DNA of 64,000 nt from Dysidea avara. Its lineage: Eukaryota > Porifera > Demospongiae > Dictyoceratida > Dysideidae. Location of the stretch: NCBI RefSeq assembly GCF_963678975.1, contig NC_089272.1, positions 63,376,574 through 63,440,573 on the forward strand, written 5' to 3'. The position numbers were made by a program, and so were the translations under genes. Position 1 is the stretch's first letter. Every line of letters starts with the position of its first letter. The notes under the pieces were generated by a model that was not told where the DNA came from, searched no databases, and saw only the letters and a program-made list of their open reading frames with translations. Shown piece by piece: positions 1 to 11,732 of the stretch.

Positions 1-141
1 TAATGCACACAACTGACATCTTATCCTATTCAACACATAGTTAACATGTAATTTCCCAGTCAAATGTTGATCCACAATCACACCAAAACTGAGTGGCATA
101 GCCAAACCCAGGCAAGCCAGGGAATTGCCCTGGCATCAGAC

Positions 142-1270
142 TATAGTATGTTCACGTTGAGCTGAATCCTGAAAAACAGCTAAAAATTAAAAGTGGATTT
201 TTTCTCAAGACAGTTAACATTTCGGCCAACCAGATGATTAGTGGTAACAGCAGGGGATTTTTCTAGAAAATAAATTCAGGGGAGGCAATCCAAGTTTTTC
301 AGGGAGCAGAACTTAAATTAAGCTAAATCACCTGTTTACTCAGGCTGTGTTCACTGATATGCATACATCATACAGTGCAACAACAATACTTTCTTACTTC
401 TAAAATAATAGTTGTAAACTTCTAAAGTTCTTATTCAGCATTATGGTAAAGAGCTTTAAGGTGAAACAATTGTTGGGGATGAATATACAAGACCAGCTTT
501 TGTCTCCTCTGATCTGCCAATTGAGTGAAAACTTTTCAAAGATACATCACAAATCAACCAAAGGAGGATATAAACAAGCAGTTAAAAGAATTGTCTACAG
601 GTTTAATGTTAGAAATTATGTGTCCAGGTTTGAGTACCCTTGTAAACATATGTTTGACTATCTCAGTAGGAACTGCTTTGGTAGAGCGATCATTTTCACA
701 AATGAAAATGATTAAGACTTGACTAATTAAGGAGTCGTTTAGGTGAAGCCAATCTTTCCCACCTTATGAAGATTGCCATTGAATCACCAGAGACACTATC
801 AGATGAAGACCTTGAGAATATAGTAGATGTTTGGAGTAGAAAGCCAAGAAGAATCTGTGTTTAATAATACCTTTTGTTTTATTGTAGCTAGCTAGCCATT
901 GACTATAAATTTTTTGATTTCAAATGGTTTCATCATTGGGATGGTTGAAGCAGAGTTCAGCCCCCCTAGGAAAATCCCTGGACTGTAACAGCAAAGGTGT
1001 CAACAACAGACACATATGGTTTGGTTCCATCACAAATTTGGGAAAGGGCTGTAATGGGCACTGTACTTATATAGCTTTCCCATAGGAAATGAATTGTAAA
1101 AATTTTGATTGGCCATAAATATTATGTGAAACATTTGAACAAGATTTTGAAATATTTTTAGCAGGTCAAGCAGTACTACAAATGAGCCAAACTTCAAGAT
1201 TGTGTGTAATTGAATCCACGAGTTATTAAATGTTTTTGAAAAGGATTCAGCTCAACGTGAACATACTATA
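142..1270. mobile_element. Degenerate hAT-type transposon bounded by 29-bp inverted repeats
   Basis: Positions 142-170 and 1242-1270 are perfect reverse complements of each other over 29 bp (start TATAGTATGTTCACGTTGAG). They enclose a decayed hAT transposase tail at 525-864. No convincing target-site duplication is visible next to these repeats, so the true ends may lie a few bases outside them. The rest of the interior is non-coding. Confidence 0.7.
525..864 (+). pseudogene. hAT transposase C-terminal (dimerisation) fragment, broken
   Basis: The frame from 525 reads into VGTALVERSFSQMKMIKT, the hallmark of the hAT C-terminal dimerisation region, and meets a TGA at 720-722 where the family usually has an arginine. 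After a frameshift the homology resumes at about 754 with LSHLMKIAIESP and ends at a TAA at 862-864. A stop, a frameshift and the loss of everything upstream make it non-functional. It lies between the inverted repeats at 142 and 1270, so it is probably what is left of that element's own transposase. Confidence 0.85.
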
Positions 1271-2134
1271 CTTTGCCCCAACATTGGCCACCCAGAGCAG
1301 TGAAAGATGTGGGCTGGATTAAAGTTTAGCTACTCCATTATTGTACAGGAATAGATAGCACAACACTAACTGAGATATTATCACCAATGTTTATCTTTCC
1401 CGACTAGTTGATGGACAGAGATGAGGTTATCCAAGGGATTTTCCCTACGAGTAACCCGATTGTGCACAAATAATAGGAGGAAATAAATAGAAGCGAGATC
1501 ATGTCAAAAAAATACACACAGCATTGTGACAAGACAAGGACTGGTATTAACTCTTCCAGTATAGTGGGATGGACAGTTAACATTTGTGTACCTATCGGTG
1601 TGGTCAAAACTCGGATCAGAGAATAGAGGTGAGATAGCCTCGGCTTGAGGAATTCACCACCCATCTATAGCCGCATAGATACTACTTAGTAATAGATGTC
1701 TAGTTCAAACGGTATGGAGTACTTGTTCAGTCAGCAATTGCTTTTCTTTTTTGTTTATAGAATGACCATTGGCAGGGTACAGATAGTCCTCATGTGAAAG
1801 TAAAAACACCTCGTGCTTTAATTCAGGTTTCTTCCTAGTCTGGTATTAAGACACAAAGATGGAATAAGAAGGCTAATATAGCTAGCTAACGTTCACATAG
1901 AGTCATTGCATACAGTAGTGTAAGTAAAGTATATATAATGATGCACATACATTTTTAAAATGTTGTATTGATGTCCATATGAAGATGGACATGTGTAGGT
2001 TGAATGGCTTGCCCACCCAGTGCCCGGGCATGGCAAAAGGTCTGGCTACGCCATTATGAAGATAACATGTACTAGTCACACAGGCAAGAGCCTTTCCATT
2101 AATAAACAATGACAATACAATTCTGTAATTTCTG
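1271..2134. other. Intergenic, nothing recognised
   Basis: Only short chance reading frames are present. None has start or splice context, or a recognisable protein signature. Confidence 0.5.
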
Positions 2135-2508
2135 CAAGGGGGTGTTATGAAGTACGCACTGTAGGTAGATCTGTGACCGCAGCCAAAGTCTTGACCGGCT
2201 GAAATTTCACTTTGACCTGTGACTAAGAGTCTTATTCAACGGTGACTTAGCGATGGTATTTTAGTGCTTTTCGATTAGTCTCGTCCTCGCAGACCCATTC
2301 TCCGAAAGGGGGCGCTTATAATCTCTAATCGATAAGTGCCACCCCGGAGAATGGGTCTGCGAGGACGAGACTACTTTTCGATTGTGGGTTGAAAATTTTT
2401 ACTCTTGACCATTGACTTGGCACGAATTTGGTGGCCTTGACCTTTGACTTAGACTTTGACCGCGGTCGCAGATATACCTACAGTGAGTGCCTGTGTGTCA
2501 CCCCCTTG
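2135..2508. mobile_element. MITE with CAAGGGGGTG ends, containing a second MITE
   Basis: The ends begin CAAGGGGGTG (2135) and close with its complement (2501-2508). The imperfect arms continue inward through 'GCACTGTAGGTAGATCTG' and a complementary copy near 2470-2490. The centre is interrupted by a separate, much better conserved inverted repeat at 2276-2373. There is no coding capacity. Confidence 0.6.
2276..2373. mobile_element. Nested foldback MITE with TAGTCTCG ends
   Basis: The left arm starts TAGTCTCGTCCTCGCAGACC at 2276 and the right arm ends with its exact complement at 2373, with about 26 bp of perfect match and further imperfect pairing. The TA at each end suggests a TA target duplication, as in Tc1/mariner-type elements. 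It sits inside the MITE at 2135-2508 and looks younger than it. Confidence 0.65.
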
Positions 2509-2542
2509 TTCTGCCAGGATCCTAATCATCCTATCACCCGGT

Positions 2543-2769
2543 GGGACGCTAATTGAATAACATTGGTCACAAAGGAGGTGCCATGACGTCAGTAAGTTAA
2601 CTAGAGATCTGTTTATCCTTTAACGAATCTTAATTTGCTCCGATGTCTCTTTTATAGCGTCTCTCATCGTGTAACAAGACTCACAACCAGAGCAGGAGTG
2701 TAGGAATACTTCAGTTTTACTGACGTCATGGCACCTCCTTTGTGACCAATGTTATTCAATTAGCGTCCC
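2543..2769. mobile_element. Foldback element with 53-bp perfect arms
   Basis: Positions 2543-2595 and 2717-2769 are exact reverse complements over 53 bp (outer end GGGACGCTAATTGAATAACA). The 121-bp loop has no recognisable content. The perfect arms suggest a recent or homogenised MITE. Confidence 0.7.
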
Positions 2770-2814
2770 CGGAATGTGGGGACAGCTCAGAAGTAAACAG
2801 CTATTGGAGTTGCA

Positions 2815-2858
2815 CCAGACCCTTTTTTCCCCACCCAATATACGGAAAAAAGCGGTCT
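2815..2858. repeat. Short hairpin, CCAGACC/GGTCTGG
   Basis: Arms of about 20 bp with mismatches pair across an AATATA centre. The stretch continues into GGCCACGCGAGACTA, a sequence resembling the ends of the TAGTCTCG elements, so it is probably a truncated MITE. Confidence 0.45.
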
Positions 2859-4561
2859 GGCCACGCGAGACTATCACCCTAACTGGGGTTTAACCTGTTA
2901 AGTAAAAAACATTATCAGCTTTCAAGCATAGATAATATATAGTGGAATAGTTGTACGGTCAAATGCCCTTCTAACAGTGCCTATCTTGTACATGTCTAAA
3001 CGAGTGTCTAAATCTTGGTCTAAATGCACTTGTCTATTTCTTTCACAGTACTTACTTGGTCCTGCCATTGTTGAATAGAGATCCAGGTTTTGTATTTCAA
3101 TATTTCGCTGAGACTCTAGCTGACATTGGATTGCACTGTCACCTTGCCTTTAAGTTGCCTTGCTGTCAATTTATTTAAATGCGTATGCTAATTTTCGCGA
3201 TAATAAGAACGATAAATAACATTCTTACCACTACTTCTGTGTAGCTGCAGTTTTATCATGATTTAATTACAAGAAAAAGGCACCAATTAAGTGCCCCCCC
3301 CCCCCCTCCTAGCCTCTTTTATCCATTCACTGTATGCTAGCCACTTTTTCATGCCACCTAAGCCACACACACTCATGCAAGTAGCTAGCTAGTTTACAAC
3401 ATTTTCTGACAAGTAGCTAGCTAGTTTACAACATTTTCTGACAAGTAGCTACTTTTTGCAACCTTTTTTCTTAGCTAACTGCATGTTTCTTAGTAAACAT
3501 TTTGATCTCTACACTTCCTTTCCACACTGTAAGATATACAATCACCAACTAGCTAATGGTGTCACTTGATATCCATGGTCCAACAATCTTATGACATGTT
3601 GTACAGAAATGCTCTCAAGTTTTAACTACATAAAGGCACTCAATTCTATTGTACTGTGTTTCGTCAACATCATTCCACAGGGGAAATTCCTCCACTTCAA
3701 TTTTAGTAATCAGGCTAACTACCACCACAATAGAATAGCATCAGACTTTGCCGACCCAGCCCAATGCTGTTTAGCCTTCTTTTTTGATGGAATGCCACTC
3801 ATTTGTGGAATTCAGCAGCTAACATTAATTTCTTCACCGACTGTCGTGACTAAACAAAAGGCCTGTTTGGTGATGTTTTAAGTGACTTTTGTGTTTAATT
3901 GCTTTGTAGCTACATATATGCTTATGTGCATGTGTTCAGTTTTTGTATCACTCCAACAAGGAGGAACAGCAATACTATAGGGAGCAACCTTACATAATCA
4001 ACAAGTTCATGTAGTGCTGGGGAAGTGATTATACAGCTAATAATAAGACCTCACTGAGTGTAATATACAACATGGTGAAGTATTATTGCTAGCAATCTCT
4101 GCATGGTTAATTACTTAATTAATCTATTTTTATATTGGTGTAATTTCAATTAATTTTGTAGTTAATTAATTTTATGTTAGTGTAACTTAACTCTTGGCAG
4201 GACTTACCAATGGCTTTCAGTACTTACATGCTGTAAAATATTAATAAAAAATAAAATAAAATGGTGTCAATGTCCTTAGGAACGTTCAAAAGTGCAACGA
4301 TTGTGTGCTAATAATAGCAGCTATATAATTTCATAGAACATGCAAGCCACAAAAATCTGTCATCAACAGTACATTAGTTGGTTGCTGTGATGACACAATA
4401 TCATACTATACATCAAAGGCTTATTGGAAGAGAAAGCAACATCATATTTGGTATAATAACACTTCGTCATAAATTTGCTGATTAATGAGCAAAATAGATG
4501 TGATGTAAGTATGGATAATATATTATAATACTGAGGTCCATTGTGGTAAACATACATGTAG
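2859..4561. other. Intergenic; one 32-bp tandem duplication, otherwise nothing recognised
   Basis: A 32-bp unit beginning CAAGTAGCTAGCTAGTTTAC is tandemly duplicated (3378-3409 and 3410-3441, then a partial third). A C-run lies near 3295-3307. No coding exon is supported. Confidence 0.5.
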
Positions 4562-4776
4562 TACGGTACTGCTCAAACACAACATCGTCTCACAAGAGTG
4601 CAAGCAATTAAAAACCTCACTAATTAAAGGGTACGGCACCCGTTTTGCTTGCGAGTATTCATCCCAAACAAAATGGGAAGAATACTCGTGAGTGAAACAG
4701 GTTCCATTCCCTTTAATTAGTGAGCTTTTTTATTGCTTGCATTCTTGCGAGACGACATTGCGTTGAACAGTACTGT
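4562..4776. mobile_element. Foldback MITE, about 215 bp
   Basis: The arms run from TACGGTACTGCTCAAAC on the left to the complement of TACAGTACTGTTCAACG on the right. They pair through a long stretch that includes CTCACTAATTAAAGGG near 4615 and its complement near 4715. TA at both outer ends fits a TA-target element. Confidence 0.6.
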
Positions 4777-5108
4777 ATGTAACAAGCTACGAACAGGAAT
4801 ACAGATTTTCTGCATATGATTGTTGCATTATGTATGCTATTTATGATACCCTTGCACGGCATAAGTACAAAACTACATAATTATGAACTATATTGCTTAC
4901 AGTAAAAATGCATACCTTGAAAGGTCTAAATATGTATACTGTTAAATTGTATAGTACCACTCACTCTGTAATTAATGTATCTACAAATAGCATGGCTGTT
5001 AGCAGGTCTGTTATACACACAACTACATCAGTTACCATCTTACTCTAATGTTCCAAAATGTAAAAATACGTTTAACTTCTATTCTATAAAATGCTCAATT
5101 ACTGCAAG

Positions 5109-7068
5109 CTATCTCTTTTTCCAGCTAATTAAAAAGGAAAAAAATATGCAATTACTTAAAACGTAAAGTCTCACTTTTTTTAAAGTCTCAACTATCTCCT
5201 TTAAAGCAGCATCATATAAATCATCTGTGAAGACATCCAGCCAACGTAAACCACCGAGATGAAAATTCACTAGAGGTGGATAAGGAATATCTTGCCGTCG
5301 TAATGGAAACAATTTCTTTTTTTGATTGGACGCATGCTCAAGCTCTTTTCTGCACCATTCGGACTGGCCATACTTCTGAGTGAATATGATGATCATAGCA
5401 TGACATTCATGTACAGCAGATGAGATTTTGTCTGCAATGTGACTACCCCAATCAATGTCATGAACATCTAAAAACACTTTCCATCCTTGCTTCTTCAGGT
5501 CATCACATAATGTTTCAGCAAATGCATTGGTGATTTTCTCCCGTCCATAACTAATAAACAACTTTAACTTTGCTTGAGCTGGCATTGACGGAAGTGGTGG
5601 AGCTGCAGTGGTACAATGCAAACACACAAGTAACACATGTAAATATACACTGGAACCTGTTAGACATTTGAGGACATGTAGACGCTTAGTTAAGGTACTG
5701 CAATATTCCTTCACTACATATTTTGTTCACTTTTTATTACACATAACGTACTGTTACAACAATCACTGCTAGAATGTTCCTTGCTATCATGTCAGGATAG
5801 CCCGCCAGTTATCCAGAAACCAATGATCTCAGGATATACAATGGAACTTCAATTATCCAAATGGAAAATTAACCAAATGGTCAATTATCTGAACGCCAAA
5901 TCGACTGCTCAGTTAGAGTACTTTGTCAATAAATGTATAGTTTATTTTGTTCAACATGTTATTTTTAATAACATAATTATGACTACTGAACCCACTGCAT
6001 ACAGAACAAAATGGTGCCAGGCATGCCATTTTGTGTCCAAACACATGCCCTTACAATCAATTATCTAAAAGTGAAGTATACTGTGCTGCTACGATAGAAC
6101 TATTCCCTGATTTTGGATTTGGTGTTTAAATTGTCTCTTAGTGCACGGTTAAAGCTCAGGTTAAAGTAGATGTGAGTGCTTATACAATTGACTTATAGTC
6201 TGGAATTTTCATTTGCAACAATTAAACACCCGGTGAAGCACATTTATCTAGCATCATCGTATGATAGGAATCATGGGGTAATTTCCTGCTAAAAATACCA
6301 ACTAAATACCAAGTTCATGATGACTTGCAGGGGTGGATTCAGACTTATGGAAAGGGGAGGAGGGGTCAAAATGAACTGAGGCATTACATTGTCTCTGGTT
6401 TGGTAAGGTGAGACCAAAAAAAAAGGTCACAGCCAGCTGACAATAGCTGCCCACTTCACCGACTATGCATTTATCACTGATTCAGTACATAAAAACCACT
6501 CACTACACACTGTTCTAATACTGTGACTACTTTATTAGAGTGACTGCTCTATTAGAGTATCTCAATCTTGGTATACTAAACATTTTTGAAGGGCAAGAGC
6601 CCCATTTGAACCCCCCCGCTGTATCCACCTCTGATGACTTGGCAGTATTGGTTAGACCAAATTACCTTCATGTGACCTGAAATACTTCCAGTAAGTTGCT
6701 ATTAACAATTATAATAATATTTAATGACTGCTTACATAACTAAATCCTTCAGACACACATAACTCAAGCATAGCGATCCATCCGTCTGACTATCTGTGTG
6801 TTGTGGTGGTGTAACAACACACTTAATGCTCAAAATGAAGTGCTTATCATCTGTAATATTGTGCTTCCTTCTGTCCTCTATAGCACATTGAATGGCACTT
6901 TCCTTTGAAAAATACAGGACAAATTGTTTAAAGTGGCAGAGTGCATGACTTGCATGTAGTTGCATAGCCTTTTCATACATACCATACCATTTTGTGCACG
7001 CTTTTAAAACTGAATTTATGTGTTCGCTCATATTTCAGTACTTGGCATACATGAAAAATATAAACTAC

Positions 7069-7152
<84 letters not shown>

Positions 7153-9048
7153 ACACACACAAAGTGACACAAATACCTGATGGTACAACTTGCTCAGATT
7201 GTGCTCCTGGAGGTGGTTTTGCTCCATCGTGTTTGGTTGTATCTTCCTCCGCTACAAAAGATAATTATGTATGCACATTAACAACATTTTCTACCCATTC
7301 AAAGAATGTACACGTAGAGCAGCTTTTAAATTATTAGCCTATGAATGGATATTTAAGTAGAATTCACACTTTTGTGCAAACATATGCACATACCTTGATA
7401 GTTCTGCCCAGTATACTGAATGGTTTCACTGGCACCATTTATCACACTATAGTTTTCAGCCATTTCCATCACATCAGATGGTTCCACTTGCACTAAGCAT
7501 AGCAATTTGAATGGAATAATAATAATAATACTTTAGGCATAATTACGTATGTACATGTGCATACAATTACGTATGTCCAGTATTCATTATGTGTGTACTG
7601 TAGATTGTACTGCAACATGTATGTAAAAAAAGACCAGGTGGTTTGAATTGTGCATAAGAGCTCATGATCACATAAAGCGTAGCATATATCTCATGGTTCA
7701 TACATACCTGGCAAGTGTACACATTCACTGTCTTGTTCTGTAACAGGTTCTGTGGTGACTGTGGCCTCTTGTAGCTCATCAAGACGTTTCTCTATGTCAC
7801 TAGCAAGATAGGAATATGATCCGCCATGTTTCTTCACTATTTCCAAAAATTTATAAAAACTGTCTGTGCTACCACTAGTCAACTGATCTGTAATGTGCTT
7901 CAAGAAGCGAGTTCTTTTGTCCTCATCTGTTTCACCAGCTAGGATTTTTTCTTGATCTTGAAACTTAATTATTCTTTTTGAGATGAACTTCGAAAGCAAG
8001 TTTCTTATAGGTAAAGCGGCTGTTAATTTGTCGTAGCTATCATACAGTGCTTCTGCACACATCTCTGCATCTGCCTCCTTTCCACTCACCACTGAAATGT
8101 TAAAAGATGCTACAAATGTAAATTTTATAAAACTATATATGTATTTGGCAATAAAGTTGAAGTTCTTAGTGATGCATATGATAGTTTACTGTGTAGGGCT
8201 GTGAATCAGTTATGCAATGATCGGTTATCGTATATTTTTATGTCAAACAGCATGTTTGCTTGACGAAACACTGAAAATCACATTGAAGAATGTAAAAATA
8301 AGCATTAAGCCAACTAATCAATTAATCAGTTGCTTATACAGAACCAATAATCAGTTACGTACACTTAGTCCAGGTCACAGCTCTACTACCATACTAGATA
8401 TAAGACACACTAATCATTTCACTGTCCCAGTTACTGTACATAAATAAGGCACTCTAAACAGAGAGATGTCTTAGTTATAGGAACACTGGGTCTACGGAGA
8501 CCCCTTGCTGTTAAGCATATATGGAACCACTGTTTTACAATGGCATATATTTAACACGCTTTCTTCAAAAGAATGGTACTTTGTTTAAAAACAATGACCT
8601 GTTCTAATTGATGCTAGCATGATCTAAGATTATTGCTGTTTGAGATTGGTACATCAGACACAGCATCATATATTAATCTAAATGAATTTCCAACAGTGCA
8701 ACTAACCATTAGCCACTGGAGTTTTCTTCTGAGCTATTCCTCTATCTGAGGGCTTGTTTGCTGCCTTTATTTTATCCCTCAAGTTATCTGCAAGAGTGTT
8801 CTCCCTCACAGATTGGCTGGATAAAGCAGCCAATAATTTTTCCCAAGACTTGTCTGTCTTTGAGTTGCCCAACCATTCAGTGAACATTTTTACACAGGCT
8901 TTCTTGCTAGATGGAGTATCACTTTCAATATTGCTGAGCTCTTTGGCACTAACACCTAGTTGAAGGCCCATCTCAAACCATTTAGTGGCCATATTTGGGA
9001 CAATGTGTTCTGTAATGTTAGCAATGTCCAGTGAGAATGTGGCACTAC
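5109..9048 (-). CDS. Death-CARD-TIR domain adaptor-like protein (5' exon missing)
   Basis: Five exons join in phase with GT-AG sites: 9048-8707, 8091-7708, 7492-7394, 7251-7177 and 5602 to either a stop at 5109 or a donor after 5175. In order they encode a Death domain (near MATKWFEMGLQLGVSAKELS), a second helical death-fold domain best read as a CARD (YDKLTAALPIRNLLSKF onward), a Pro-rich linker and a TIR domain. The TIR shows box 1 KLFISYG, a BB-loop region GWKVFLDVHDIDWG and SEWCRKELEHA, where the Glu lies at the position used by NAD-cleaving TIRs. About 464 codons are visible. The Death exon opens with a splice acceptor, so at least one 5' exon lies above 9048 and was not found. DD-TIR is the MyD88 plan; a CARD between the two is unusual. 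A cytosolic signalling role is inferred from the domains. Confidence 0.82.
6328..6633. mobile_element. hAT-type MITE, CAGGGGTGGAT ends, 8-bp target duplication
   Basis: The 306-bp element begins CAGGGGTGGATTCAG and ends with TGTATCCACCTCTG. It is flanked on both sides by a perfect 8-bp duplication, ATGACTTG (6320-6327 and 6634-6641), as hAT transposases make. It lies in the last intron of the TIR gene and carries two copies of a recurrent TCTATTAGAGT motif. Relatives are at 51401 and 9242. Confidence 0.85.
7071..7160. repeat. (CA)n microsatellite next to a 5' splice site
   Basis: About 45 CA dinucleotides with one interruption. On the sense strand of the TIR gene it is (GT)n and begins about 16 bases past the donor of the 7251-7177 exon. 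Confidence 0.95.
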
Positions 9049-9205
9049 CTGTGGTGAATATTGAGCAGCAAATATACTAATGCAGTTACAGTGGCAGATC
9101 TAGATGGGTTTCTGTGGTTTCGACAGAAACTCCCCCTTTAAATTTAGCTCAGTGACAGTGTAACTAGATTCATCATTGTTGTATTGACAATTTGTCATAG
9201 CAAAC

Positions 9206-9241
<36 letters not shown>

Positions 9242-9242
<1 letters not shown>

Positions 9243-9705
9243 AGGGGCGGATCCAGAGTTTGAAAAGAGGGGGGGGCACCTTGCTGAAAAACAGTTGAAG
9301 ACCAAAAAAAAAAAAAAAGGTCACAACAATAATAGCTAGTTATCCTTTACCAAATATATCACATCTGTTATGTAAAATAAAATCTTATATATAGCTTCAT
9401 AGGTAAGCTACACTGCCTCATTAACATTGTGACTGCTTTATTAGAGTAATTGACTGCTCTACACTGTAAATTCAGAAGTGTGATGTTCATACTGATGGTA
9501 TGACTCTTGCGCTTGCTGAGTGTGATGCTCATACTTCAGAAGTATGATGACCACACTAAGTGACTGCAGGAGTCATACCATCAGTATGAACTTCACACTT
9601 CTGAATTTACAGTGTATTAGAGTATCTCGATCTTGTATGCAGTTTCTTGAGGGGGGGGGGGGGGGGGGCATTTGCCCCAAAAGCCCCATTCCGGATCCGC
9701 CATTG
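9242..9705. mobile_element. Nested CAGGGGCGGATC-family MITE
   Basis: It starts CAGGGGCGGATCCAGAG and ends near GGATCCGCCATTG, and has internal similarity to the MITEs at 6328 and 51401 (including AAAAAAGGTCACA and the TCTATTAGAGT motif). A TA microsatellite at about 9211-9240 abuts its left end. It is itself interrupted by the inverted repeat at 9462-9614. Confidence 0.6.
9462..9614. repeat. Innermost inverted repeat, CACTGTAAATTCAG ends
   Basis: Arms from CACTGTAAATTCAGAAGTGT (9462) match the complement ending at 9614 over about 45 bp with few changes. This is the third layer of nesting at this locus. Confidence 0.65.
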
Positions 9706-10790
9706 ACTGTATTTCAGTAGCATGCATGTAATTGTACTTAACTAACACTATTTAGCTACAACTATATATTAAACGCTTACTTTTCACCTCCCACTGCATT
9801 AAAATGATCAAGATACTCTAATAGAGCAGTCAAGTAACTACTCTAATAGAGCAATCAAAGCTACAGCTTATTGTCACAGCTTTTGTCTTACAGTTACCTA
9901 CAGTTACCTACAGTTACCTACAGTTACCTATAGTGTTTACAGTTTAAAACATTGGATTATTGTAATTGTTAATTGAATAAAAGTAGCCTAAAATCCGATT
10001 GCAGAGCTCACAAATTTCTGGTAAATGCCTTATTTTTCAGCCATACCAACTTTCAGAAACCCACTTTTAAAAACCCCAGATCCGCCACTGAGTTCAATGC
10101 ATCAAGTTTTGGCTGACACAAATCATTGTTCTAGTAAAACTTTATAAATGATGATTGTTGATGTAGATAATGTCATGTGGGTAACTCCCAAAACATTGAT
10201 GCAATGAGAAAATATAAAAATATATAGAAAAAGTATGTCTGAGATTCCATTTATTAGATTTCACCTGCAAGGGATTCCACATGTTTAGTGTGGGATTCCA
10301 GTTGGTGTCAGACTCCATGGTACAAACACACAGTGAATTACTACAGAAAAAATGTTAGGTCAAGTGCTGTAATCTAAAAGGTGGTAGCTATTTTCTGTTT
10401 CTGTTTATTAGATAAGGTAGTCCGAAGGTTACAGCACAAGTTGCTGTCAGACCTCTAAAACAAATAAAATGAGCTCCACTAGTAGACGCAGTAATGTACA
10501 TGGTGTATTAGACACTCTAATAGTCAACCAGTATGCATAAGTTCAGGCTATGACATCACTGGTTGGCAAAAGCAGCGTGTCAAATACTCCAGAGGTAAAT
10601 GAATTTTCATACAAAATATGAACCAAGTCATTTCAAGACAATACTTGCATGCTCAAAGACTTGCCAACCATACAGCTAGGCACCACTTTACGCTACGTAC
10701 ATAGCTCAAACTTATGTATAGTGGTGACAAAATGTCGCAGCATCCCTAGGCATCATCATCAGTTGCATGAGAAGCTAACAGCTATTAATT

Positions 10791-11191
10791 CAGGGGCGTA
10801 GGCAGGATTTCCAAAAGGGGGGTTCTGCCCTAAGTATAGAAATATGCCTGTGCTACAACTTACTAGAATCTGGCCTTCTAGATTCTGCATGGATTCTTTT
10901 CGAAAAAAACTTTAGAATGCCACCTGAGGTAGCACTTTTACGCTTCATTTATTTCGTAGGTGTGCACATGTAAACACGTGTACACGTGTAAACATGTATA
11001 TTCTTATAAATTCATTCGCAATAGCGAGTAGAGGTACTTGAATTCCTCTGCCTGAAGACCTGTAGCTACCCATTTCAGTGGATTTGTGTAAGTTAATTCA
11101 GTTCTAGTTAACCAGTATCACGATTTAAAAAACTTAACTCTGAAAAGGGGGTTCGTCCGAACCCTTTGAACCCCCCCTGGCTACGCCCCTG
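10791..11191. mobile_element. Inverted-repeat element, CAGGGGCGTAGGC ends
   Basis: It begins CAGGGGCGTAGGCAGG and ends CCTGGCTACGCCCCTG. Flanking TAATT on both sides (10786-10790, 11192-11196) may be a target duplication but is short. It has no coding capacity. Confidence 0.6.
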
Positions 11192-11409
11192 TAATTGTAC
11201 ATGAACAGGATAACTATGAGCAATATTTTGGACACATGCATGACATGATTTAGCACATTGGTATGTATGAAATTGCTAGAATTGTAATATTTATCAATTT
11301 CAGCATCACAATAGCTAGCCGGTAGTAGCAGAACACTGCTACTGTGCGTGCTGCAGGCGTAGTGCGTACATAGCTATTACTATTTAAAATCATCAAATGA
11401 GATGAAGTG

Positions 11410-11732
11410 TTAATATGCTCGGTCAAATGAGATCACAAAGACCAAAGTCAAAGTAGGCATGGCAAGGATGGATACAAAACAACAAAAATAAAACAAGTTA
11501 GTCAGGTTGCTGTGAACAAAGGATATTTTCTGGGACACGGTGATAGCAATTGCTGCTGCTCTATCAAGTGATGTATTGGAGTGGGAGAAACTTTGATCTG
11601 AAATGTTTTTCATTGCTGTAATGGTCTCATTTAGGTAATGGCCAAGGCAACCAATTTCAACAGTGTAGTACTGACTCACGAAGCCCAAGCTATCAAGCTC
11701 AGTATTGACGTTGTTATAGTTGATATTATCTA
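11410..11732 (-). CDS. Possible C-terminal exon of a membrane glycoprotein
   Basis: The frame stays open for about 107 codons to a TAA at the low-coordinate end. It holds four N-glycosylation sequons (NETI, NISD, NTSL, NLTN) followed by a hydrophobic stretch (YFCCFVSILAM...LVFVI) that would make one membrane span, then a short basic/aromatic tail. There is no in-frame ATG at the beginning, and a TAA lies just upstream, so it would have to be a 3' exon entered by splicing; the acceptor near 11733 is weak. The family is not recognised. It may be a remnant. Confidence 0.35.

Larger units (their letters stand above)
9089..10090. mobile_element. Outer inverted-repeat element, CAGTGGCGGATC-like ends
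   Basis: The left end reads CAGTGGCAGATCTAGATGGG and the right end CCCCAGATCCGCCACTG, with a further matched pair just inside ('GGGTTTCTG' and 'CAGAAACCC'). It contains a second element at 9242-9705. A 10-bp unit CAGTTACCTA repeats four times at 9891-9930. No target duplication is clear. Confidence 0.6.

Noticed and set aside
6732-7031. Extra exon of the TIR gene (after acceptor near 7019)
   Set aside because: A short piece could be spliced in phase, but the linker exon already joins the TIR exon in phase, and the long frame has no TIR-family similarity.
7020-7337. His/Thr-rich and Cys/Val-rich frames
   Set aside because: Translations of the (CA)n microsatellite.
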